A stretch of DNA of 9,496 nt from JBOFCO01 sp051646105 (GTDB taxonomy: Bacteria > Pseudomonadota > Alphaproteobacteria > Rhodobacterales > Rhodobacteraceae). Of this stretch, positions 1-6,000 are shown piece by piece. Within the stretch, counting starts at the first letter, position 1, and every line of letters starts with the position of its first letter. The translations under genes and the position numbers were made by a program. The stretch lies in the NCBI GenBank assembly GCA_051646105.1, contig JBOFCO010000192.1:1-9496 (forward strand), given 5' to 3'. Under the pieces are notes generated by a model that worked only from the letters and a program-made list of their open reading frames with translations, did not search any database and was not told the DNA's origin.

Positions 1-1
1 T

Positions 2-64
2 CGTGTTGCCGTGCTGAACGGCTACACCGCGCTCGGCATCCCCGTCACGAAGGTCGTGGGATAG
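2..64 (+). CDS. Transposase C-terminal fragment (cut by window edge)
   Basis: The last 20 codons of a gene entering from the left, ending in TAG at 62-64. The peptide reads RVAVLNGYTALGIPVTKVVG. As I remember them, IS5-family transposases of alphaproteobacteria end in a similar way (a VLNxxTxLGxPVT-like tail). The IS-like terminal repeat 37 bases downstream supports the call. With 20 residues no catalytic DDE residue is visible, so neither activity nor exact family can be judged. It is on the same strand as the downstream operon. Confidence 0.5.
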   Translation, partial: RVAVLNGYTALGIPVTKVVG

Positions 65-100
65 GTCCGTCCGCGAGAAGGGGAAGTCCGACCGTCAGCC

Positions 101-118
101 GATTTGTGCAACAGAGCC
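101..118 (-). repeat. Putative terminal inverted repeat of the insertion sequence
   Basis: Read on the minus strand these 18 bases are GGCTCTGTTGCACAAATC, the outer tip of an IS903/IS5-like (or, less well, IS6-like) element. The matching left copy is outside the window. If this is IS903-like, a duplication of about 9 bases of target would start at 119. Confidence 0.55.
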
Positions 119-355
119 GTTCTGCGGCACTCCGTCGTCCCGGTAAAAAGAGATGTTCAGTAGAGCCGGAAACGACGATTCTCAGCAGAACGTGCAGCAT
201 GGTCCAGCGCGCTGCCTTGATATTGCCCGACGGATACCAGAGGTTGCGTCAAAAGCAGAGACAGCCGCCGGGTCCGAATGATCGTTCCGTTTCACGTAAC
301 ACAAATGCTGGCCCGCGTGCGCGAGCGGTTCTTTTCCGATGGTCAGGAAAGCCGG
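119..355. other. Gene-free leader between the IS end and the operon
   Basis: This stretch has less coding character and visibly more A/T than the operon. Open frames through it on either strand are short and resemble no family I know. A plausible sigma-70 promoter was not found: TTGATA at 217-222 has no good -10 box at normal spacing, although GATACC occurs at 233-238. GTTCTGC at 119-125 and GCAGAAC at 185-191 could pair but are about 59 bases apart. Whatever drives the operon must lie here or within the IS. If the longer start of the first gene (278) is used, the leader ends at 277. Confidence 0.4.
345..350 (+). promoter_or_regulatory. Ribosome binding site deciding the HMG-CoA reductase-like start
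   Basis: AGGAAA lies 5 bases before the ATG at 356 (AGGA with a 7-base spacer). The in-frame ATGs further upstream, at 278 and 305, have no comparable purine-rich site. This is the main reason for preferring 356 as the start. Confidence 0.5.
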
Positions 356-1555
356 ATGCAGCCGAAAAACGGCGGCTACGATGCATTGCGTCCGGCCCGC
401 AGCGCCGACGCGGGCAGCATTGGCCGGTTCTGGCAGCGGATTGTCACACAGGACGACAGCCGCGTGACGGATGCCGACCGCGCGGCGCTGGCCGATCCGC
501 AGACGCTTGCCGATGCGCCAGGCTATTCCGCCAACATCGAAAACATGATCGGCACGGTGAAGCTTCCGGTCGGGCTGGCCGGGCCACTGCGGGTCAACGG
601 CCTGTTCGCGGATGGCGATTACCTGATCCCGATGGCGACGACAGAGGCGGCACTTGTCGCCTCCTACGCGCGGGGTGCCGTTGTCAGTGGCAGGGCGGGC
701 GGCATCACCACGGCGATCCTATATGACGGGGTGTTGCGTTCCCCGGCATTTGTCTTTGACGATCTGCTGGAGGCGGGGCGTTTTGTCGACTGGGTGGTTC
801 ACAAGGTCGATGCGCTGCGTGAAGCGGCAGAGGCAACAACACATCACGGCAAGCTGTCATCGCTGGAACCGGTAATTGACAACAATGTCGTCTTTCTGCT
901 GTGCCGCTATACCACGGGCGACGCGTCGGGGCAGAACATGGTGACGATCGCCACCAATGCACTTTGCGAACATGTTGCGGCCAATTGCCCGCTGGGGATA
1001 CGCCGCTGGTATGTCGAAGGCAACTTTTCCGGTGACAAGAAGGCATCCTCGCTTGGAGCGATTACCGGGCGTGGGCGCAAGGTTTCGGCATCCGTCGTGC
1101 TGCCCGAGGCGCTGATCGAAAGCCACCTTCACACCACATCCACTGCCATGCTGGAATACGCCCGTATCGCCAATCTGGGGGCGCTGCTGTCGGGGCAGGT
1201 TGGGGCGCAGGCGCACTATGCCAACGGTCTGGCGGCGTTTTACATCGCGACCGGGCAGGATGCGGCTTGTGTCGCGGAAAGCGCCGTGGGGTTCACGCGG
1301 ATGGAACCGCGCGAAAGCGGTCTGTTCTGTTCGGTGACAATGCCCAATATCCTTGTCGGATCGGTCGGGGGCGGCACCGGCCTGCCCAGCCAGCGCGCGG
1401 CGCTGAACGTGCTGGGGCTGGCAGGCGCCGGCAAAGGTGCGGCGCTGGCCGAGGTGACGGCGGCGTTGTGCTTGTGCGGCGAAATCTCCATCGTGGCGGC
1501 CATGGCGGCGGGGCATTTCACCCGCGCCCATGCGAAACTGGCCCGCAACAGATGA
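356..1555 (+). CDS. HMG-CoA reductase-like protein (class I type)
   Basis: Predicted 399-residue soluble protein of the hydroxymethylglutaryl-CoA reductase family, which reduces HMG-CoA to mevalonate with NAD(P)H. Family landmarks are present in order (numbering from 356): ENMIG at 62-66, PVGLAGPL, TTEAALVAS with the catalytic Glu97, DASGQN at 189-194, GDKK with Asp227 and the catalytic Lys228/229 pair, YIATGQD with Asp302, GSVGGGTGLPSQ near 335-346, and a C-terminal GHFTRAHAKLARNR with the catalytic His392. Length matches archaeal and bacterial class I enzymes without the membrane anchor. Oddities: the usual DAMGMN reads DASGQN, and DKKP reads DKKA. ATG 356 is chosen for its Shine-Dalgarno site; ATG 278 would add 26 residues. 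It overlaps the next gene by ATGA. No other mevalonate gene is visible, so the substrate may be HMG-CoA or another acyl-CoA. Confidence 0.88.
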   Translation: MQPKNGGYDALRPARSADAGSIGRFWQRIVTQDDSRVTDADRAALADPQTLADAPGYSANIENMIGTVKLPVGLAGPLRVNGLFADGDYLIPMATTEAALVASYARGAVVSGRAGGITTAILYDGVLRSPAFVFDDLLEAGRFVDWVVHKVDALREAAEATTHHGKLSSLEPVIDNNVVFLLCRYTTGDASGQNMVTIATNALCEHVAANCPLGIRRWYVEGNFSGDKKASSLGAITGRGRKVSASVVLPEALIESHLHTTSTAMLEYARIANLGALLSGQVGAQAHYANGLAAFYIATGQDAACVAESAVGFTRMEPRESGLFCSVTMPNILVGSVGGGTGLPSQRAALNVLGLAGAGKGAALAEVTAALCLCGEISIVAAMAAGHFTRAHAKLARNR

Positions 1556-2478
1556 AATCCTTGCAGATGACGCTGGCGGAACGGCTGTGGACCTATCAGG
1601 CGGAACGCTTTCCGTTGAAAAAAACCGTGCCGCTGCTCGCGGTGTTCGCTGCCGCCAGCGTGAATGTCTCTGCCCTGCTGGCGGGGCGGGCACTGCCGGG
1701 ATGGAGCGCTTATGCGCTGGCCTTTGCGCTTGTGTTCGTCCTGTTCTTTCAGATGCGCGCGGCGGATGAGGTGAAGGACGCCGAGGATGATCGTCGCTAC
1801 CGTCCCGAACGCCCGATCCCGCGCGGATTGGTCACTCTGCCGCTGATCGTCGGGTTGGCACTGGCCATGGCGCCGATGGCGATGCTGGCAGCCTGGGGCT
1901 ATTCCGCCGGGGTTCTGCTGCTGTTGCTGGTCGTCTGGCTGTGGCTGGCGCTGATGACGGCAGAGTTTTTCGTGCCCGACTGGCTGAAGGCGCGGCCGCT
2001 GCTTTATCTGGGCAGTCACATGGCGATCATGCCGCTGATCGACCTGCTTTTGACCGGCGTGGAATGGCAGCCACACGGGCGGCCCGCGCCGGGGCTTTGG
2101 GCGTTTCTGCTGCTGTCCTTCCTGAACGGCTGCGTTCTGGAAATCGGCCGCAAGGTCTGGGCACCGCAGTCGGAACGGGACGGGGTCGAAACCTATTCCC
2201 GGCTTTGGGGGCCGGGGCGGGCAGCGCTGGTCTGGGCAGGCGTGGTGACGTTGGCTGCTGTTGCTCTGGCGATGCTAGGGGTGTTTCTGGGGCATGGCTT
2301 CGCCTTCACGATCATCGCCGGGGCGGGCATGGCCCTGATGATGCTTCTCGCATGGCGCTTCACGCAATCGCCCGATCCGGCACGACAGCGCCATATTGAC
2401 GCGGCGGCCGGGTTTTGGGTGCTGCTGTGCTACGGCATCGCCGGATTCTGGCCGCTGGTTTTAGGGGGCGGGACATGA
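1552..2478 (+). CDS. UbiA-family membrane prenyltransferase
   Basis: Predicted 308-residue polytopic inner-membrane protein with about eight hydrophobic segments. UbiA enzymes transfer a prenyl group from an isoprenoid diphosphate to an aromatic, sugar-phosphate or other acceptor. The first Asp-rich Mg-diphosphate motif is clear: Asp72, Asp76 and Asp80 (DxxxDxxxD), followed by RYRPERPIPRG, a pattern typical of the family. The second Asp motif is not canonical; at the equivalent place lies LEIGRK (Glu197, Lys201) followed by DGVETYSRLWG near 210-219. SHMAIMPLID near 155-164 is another conserved-looking stretch. The start ATG at 1552 overlaps the preceding stop as ATGA; the open frame extends upstream but only as a shadow of gene 1. 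Donor and acceptor cannot be read from sequence. It does not look like UbiA of ubiquinone synthesis, nor like chlorophyll synthase. Confidence 0.8.
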   Translation: MKSLQMTLAERLWTYQAERFPLKKTVPLLAVFAAASVNVSALLAGRALPGWSAYALAFALVFVLFFQMRAADEVKDAEDDRRYRPERPIPRGLVTLPLIVGLALAMAPMAMLAAWGYSAGVLLLLLVVWLWLALMTAEFFVPDWLKARPLLYLGSHMAIMPLIDLLLTGVEWQPHGRPAPGLWAFLLLSFLNGCVLEIGRKVWAPQSERDGVETYSRLWGPGRAALVWAGVVTLAAVALAMLGVFLGHGFAFTIIAGAGMALMMLLAWRFTQSPDPARQRHIDAAAGFWVLLCYGIAGFWPLVLGGGT

Positions 2479-4910
2479 GCGCACTGTTCCTGCATCCCGT
2501 TGATCGCGATTTTGCCATCCATGCCGGTGGCAAAGGTGCTGCGCTGGCACGTCTGGCACTGGCCGGATTTGAGGTGCCGCCGTTCTTTGTCATCCCGTCA
2601 TACGCATTTGTCGAGGGCACAGCCGCACCCGGCCTTGGCGAAGCCTTGGCCACCGCTCTCCCCGCGCTTGGCCCCGGCCCCTATGCCGTGCGATCCTCTG
2701 GCCAGTCCGAGGACGGCGCGGCACACAGTCACGCGGGGCAGTTCGACAGCCTGCTGAACGTGCCCGCAGACGGCGTGATCGATGCTGCGGAGCGGGTCTG
2801 GCAGTCGGGCTTTTCCGACCGGATCGCCACCTATCGCGCCTTGAAGGACGGGCAGGCAGCCGAGCCCCCCGCCATCGTCGTGCAGCGCATGGTTCCCGCC
2901 CGTGCGGCAGGCGTGGCCTTTTCCGCCGATCCAGTCGCAGGGTTGCGGGGCCGCGCGGTGATTTCCGCCATCGCCGGGCTGGGCGACGCGCTGGTTTCCG
3001 GCGAGGCGGACGGCGAGGACTGGCAGGTGGATGCCGGCGGCCCGCGCTGCATGGCCCCCGCTACGCCCCCGGTCTTGACCGCCGCCGAGGCCGAAGAAAT
3101 TGCTGCCCTCGCCAGGAAAGCCGAAGCCACCTTTGGCACGCCGCAGGATGTCGAATGGGCTTACGACGGGTCGCGACTTTACATTCTGCAATCCCGCCCG
3201 ATCACCACCCCCCTAAGACCAGGCGCAAACTCTGATCCGGCGCTGGTGGTGCTGGACAATTCCAACATCATTGAAAGCTATCCCGGCATGGTCAGCCCGC
3301 TGACCTACTCTTTTGCCCGCGTCGTGTACGGCCGCGTCTACCGCGCCTTTGTCGGGCTTCTGGGCGTGTCGGAACGGCGCATCGACGAAAACGCTGCCGT
3401 GTTCGACAACATGCTCGCCCGCGTGGATGGGCGCATCTATTACAACCTCGGCAACTGGTACCGCGCGCTGGCCCTGCTGCCCGGCTTTTCCCGCAACCGG
3501 GCGCATATGGAAACCATGATGGGGGTCGATGAACCGCTGCCTCCGGAACTGGCAGATGCGCTTGCGCCACCAGCACCGCGCGGTCTGGCCGGCCTGACCG
3601 ATCGGCTGCGCGTCGTTCGTGTCGGGCTTGGCCTGCCGCTGACACGCCGCGGCTTTTACCGACGTCTGGATCAGGCGCTGGGGGGCGGCGTTGCCCCCGA
3701 CCGAGCCAGTCTGACCCAGCTTGCCGGGGAATACCGCCGGATGGAGGCACTGCTTCTGGATCGCTGGGATGCGCCGCTGGTGAACGATTTCCTGTGCATG
3801 ATCGCTTTTGGGGCGTCAAGAAAGCTACTGGAACGCTGGGCCGGGCCGGAAGGGCTGGCCTACCACAATGCGGTGATGATCGGGCAGGGCGACATCATCT
3901 CTGCCGAACCTGCCAAGCGCATTGCACATATGGGCGCGATGGTTGCCCGGGCCGGTCTGGCGGGGCTTCTGGAAAGCGAAGGGCGAAAGGCGCTGCCGAC
4001 GGCGATAGAAGCGGAGTTCGCCGCCTATATCGCTAAATTCGGCGACCGCTGCACTCAGGAACTGAAGCTGGAAAGCATCCCGCTGACCGAAGATGACAGC
4101 GCGCTTGTGGCCAGTGTTGTGGCCGCGGCACGACGGGCGGGTGCCGAACCGTCCCCCGCCCCTCCGGGGGCAGAGCAGACGCCTGCCGTGCTGCCCGCCA
4201 CGCTTGCCAGTCGCCCCCTGCGCCGCCGCATTGCGCTGGCCGTTACAGGCTATGCCCGCGCCCGAGTGCGCGACAGGGAAAACCTGCGGTTCGAACGCAC
4301 CCGCATCTTTGGCCATGCCCGCCGGGTATTCCTGGCGATGGGTCGGGAACTGACTGCGCTGGGTGTGCTGGACGATCCGCGCGACATTTTCCTGCTGACC
4401 GTGGACGAGGTTCTGGGTGCCATCGAAGGCTCCGGCCTTGGCGGCGATCTGCGTAAACTGGCCGACCTGCGTCGGGCAGAAGCCGATGCGTCAAGCCAGC
4501 ACCCCGATCCTGCCGAACGTCTGACTTTTCGCGGGTCGGTTCTGAACGCTGCTACCGGCTTGGCCAACGTCCCCAAACCGCCGGAAGGTGACAGCCAGCA
4601 GGGCACCGGCTGCTCTGCGGGCATCGTCACCACCGTCGCCCGTGTCATCATCGACCCGCGCGCCGAGAGCCTTGCCCCCGGTGAAATCCTTGTCGCCCGC
4701 AACACCGATCCCGGCTGGATCGCTGTGTTCGCCAATGCCTCGGCCATCGTGGTTGAACGTGGCTCGCTTCTGTCGCATTCCGCCATCGTGGCGCGGGAAC
4801 TGGGTATTCCCTGCGTGGTCGGTATCCGCCATGCCACGCAGTGGATCGAAAGCGGGCAGGTGATAACGGTGGATGGAACAAGTGGTATGGTAAGGAAGAC
4901 CAATGGCTGA
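2475..4910 (+). CDS. PEP synthase / rifampicin phosphotransferase-like protein (ATP-grasp plus phosphohistidine domain)
   Basis: Predicted 811-residue soluble protein. The N-terminal PEP/pyruvate-binding ATP-grasp domain (about 1-244) has GGKG with Lys20, YAVRSSGQSEDG with Arg73, the VQRMVPARAAGVAFSADPV block at 136-154, and DVEWA...LYILQSRPIT with Glu227, Gln239 and Arg241. A long central region (about 245-720) starts with NIIESYPGMVSPLTYSF and includes RENLRFERTR near 601-610; a Pro/Ala-rich linker lies near 555-577. The C-terminal swivelling domain has TDPGW near 743 and LLSHSAIVARELGIPCVVG with the phosphorylatable His768. Order and size match rifampicin phosphotransferase, where ATP phosphorylates the His and the central domain holds the acceptor. 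The PEP synthase C-terminal TIM-barrel is absent, so it probably phosphorylates a small molecule rather than pyruvate. A purine-rich RBS (2463-2472) precedes ATG 2475, which overlaps the upstream stop as ATGA. Confidence 0.85.
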   Translation: MSALFLHPVDRDFAIHAGGKGAALARLALAGFEVPPFFVIPSYAFVEGTAAPGLGEALATALPALGPGPYAVRSSGQSEDGAAHSHAGQFDSLLNVPADGVIDAAERVWQSGFSDRIATYRALKDGQAAEPPAIVVQRMVPARAAGVAFSADPVAGLRGRAVISAIAGLGDALVSGEADGEDWQVDAGGPRCMAPATPPVLTAAEAEEIAALARKAEATFGTPQDVEWAYDGSRLYILQSRPITTPLRPGANSDPALVVLDNSNIIESYPGMVSPLTYSFARVVYGRVYRAFVGLLGVSERRIDENAAVFDNMLARVDGRIYYNLGNWYRALALLPGFSRNRAHMETMMGVDEPLPPELADALAPPAPRGLAGLTDRLRVVRVGLGLPLTRRGFYRRLDQALGGGVAPDRASLTQLAGEYRRMEALLLDRWDAPLVNDFLCMIAFGASRKLLERWAGPEGLAYHNAVMIGQGDIISAEPAKRIAHMGAMVARAGLAGLLESEGRKALPTAIEAEFAAYIAKFGDRCTQELKLESIPLTEDDSALVASVVAAARRAGAEPSPAPPGAEQTPAVLPATLASRPLRRRIALAVTGYARARVRDRENLRFERTRIFGHARRVFLAMGRELTALGVLDDPRDIFLLTVDEVLGAIEGSGLGGDLRKLADLRRAEADASSQHPDPAERLTFRGSVLNAATGLANVPKPPEGDSQQGTGCSAGIVTTVARVIIDPRAESLAPGEILVARNTDPGWIAVFANASAIVVERGSLLSHSAIVARELGIPCVVGIRHATQWIESGQVITVDGTSGMVRKTNG

Positions 4911-6000
4911 AGCCGTCATCGCGCAACATGCCCGGTTCGACATCATCCGCTATGCCCAGTTGTGGGAAGATGCCGATGTGCTGGTCGCGGCGATGAACAC
5001 CAAGCCGGGTGCGACGCTGGTTTCGATCTGCTCGGCGGGCGACAATGCGCTGGCGATGCTGACGCTCGACCCCGCCCGTGTCGTGGTGTTCGATCTGTCG
5101 CAGGCACAGCTTGATTGCCTGCACCTGCGCATCGCCGCGATCCGGGAACTGAGCCATGCCGAGTTTCTGGAACTGATGGGCAGCCGCCCGTCGAACCGCC
5201 GCTCTATCCTGCTTGACCGGGTGCTGACGCAGATGCCCGTCGATGCTGCCGCGTTCTGGGCCAACCAACGTGATGGTGTCATCGCCCATGGCGCGGGCGG
5301 CGTCGGCAAGTTCGAACGCTACTTCCGCATCTTTCGCCGATACCTGCTGCCGCTGGTCCATTCCCGGCACACTATCCATGCCATTTTTGTGCCCCGTGAC
5401 CGGCAGGGGAGAGAAGATTTCCTGAACCGCCGCTTCAATATCTGGCGCTGGAGGATGCTGTTGAATTTTTTCTTTTCCCGCGCTGTCATGGGCCGGATGG
5501 GGCGCGACAGGGCGTTCTTTGATCATGTGCAGGGCAGCGTGGCCGATCACGTTGCGCGTCGCATCCGTCATGCGGCGGTGGATTGCGACCCGTCGCAGAA
5601 CCCCTACCTGCACTGGATCATGACCGGCACCCACGGTGCGGCCCTGCCCATGCCCTGGCGGGAAGAGCATTACGCGACGATCCGCGACCGGCTCGACCGG
5701 CTTGACCCGCGGCTTGGCCCGCTGGAAGGCTTCGGCGCGGGCGGCGAGCGCGCAGATGGCTATAACCTGTCGGACATCTTTGAATACATGCCGCCCGATG
5801 TGGCCGCACAGGTCTATTCCGGACTTCTCAACACCGCCAATCCGGGCGCGCGTCTGGTCTACTGGAACATGATGGCCCCGCGGCGGATGCCGCCCACGCT
5901 GTCCGGCCGGGTGGAAACGCTGACAGAAGTGGAAAACCGCCTGAAGACAGAAGACAAGGCGTTCTTTTATTCCGATTTCGTTGTGGAACAGGTGCGATGA
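4903..6000 (+). CDS. BtaA-like (DUF3419) S-adenosylmethionine 3-amino-3-carboxypropyl transferase
   Basis: Predicted 365-residue protein of the DUF3419/BtaA family. BtaA moves the 3-amino-3-carboxypropyl group of S-adenosylmethionine to diacylglycerol, the first step to the betaine lipid DGTS. Landmarks: DIIRYAQLWEDADVL at 13-27, the SAM-binding loop SICSAGDNA at 41-49, VVVFDLSQAQLDCL with Asp64, NPYLHWIMTG at 233-242, NLSDIFEYM at 288-296 and GARLVYWNMMAPRR at 315-328. Several basic and hydrophobic stretches (about 160-205, including MLLNFFFSRAV) fit peripheral membrane binding. The start has a good Shine-Dalgarno (AAGGAAG, 4892-4898) and lies 8 bases inside the upstream gene. The usual partner BtaB, an N-methyltransferase, is not visible. 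The lipid acceptor could be diacylglycerol or a prenol-type product of this operon. Confidence 0.87.
   Translation: MAEAVIAQHARFDIIRYAQLWEDADVLVAAMNTKPGATLVSICSAGDNALAMLTLDPARVVVFDLSQAQLDCLHLRIAAIRELSHAEFLELMGSRPSNRRSILLDRVLTQMPVDAAAFWANQRDGVIAHGAGGVGKFERYFRIFRRYLLPLVHSRHTIHAIFVPRDRQGREDFLNRRFNIWRWRMLLNFFFSRAVMGRMGRDRAFFDHVQGSVADHVARRIRHAAVDCDPSQNPYLHWIMTGTHGAALPMPWREEHYATIRDRLDRLDPRLGPLEGFGAGGERADGYNLSDIFEYMPPDVAAQVYSGLLNTANPGARLVYWNMMAPRRMPPTLSGRVETLTEVENRLKTEDKAFFYSDFVVEQVR

Larger units (their letters stand above)
1..118 (+). mobile_element. Right end of an insertion sequence, probably IS5 family (IS903-like), left part outside window
   Basis: Seen: an open frame that ends in TAG at 62-64, then 37 non-coding bases, then an 18-base sequence at 101-118 whose reverse complement is GGCTCTGTTGCACAAATC. 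From memory, terminal inverted repeats of IS903-like elements begin very similarly (GGCTTTGTTG...), and IS6-family ends begin GGCTCTGTTGCAAA, so this is a typical IS tip in either case. The element would end at base 118, with the transposase read towards the operon. The left end and the target duplication lie outside the window, so neither family nor intactness can be confirmed. IS5 is favoured because of the transposase C-terminus. Confidence 0.62.

Noticed and set aside
119..191. Inverted 7-base pair GTTCTGC / GCAGAAC as a terminator or operator
   Set aside because: The arms are about 59 bases apart with no U-tract; such a short match is expected by chance.
119..300. Possible minus-strand gene remnant in the leader
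   Set aside because: One reverse frame is open for about 40 codons between stops, but it resembles no family I know and has no start with a ribosome site.
106..726. Long + strand open frame overlapping the IS end and the first gene
   Set aside because: It begins in the IS tip and runs through the HMG-CoA reductase-like gene in another frame; its translation is Arg/Gly-rich with no family look, typical of a GC-rich shadow.
857..2076. Minus-strand open frames of about 278 codons across genes 1 and 2
   Set aside because: They lie opposite well-supported coding sequence and translate to His/Gln/Arg-rich low-complexity protein, as expected for antisense of high-GC genes.
2475..4910. Calling the gene ppsA (PEP synthase) or ppdK
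   Set aside because: The swivelling His domain is at the very C-terminus and no PEP/pyruvate TIM-barrel follows; layout fits rifampicin-phosphotransferase-like enzymes instead.
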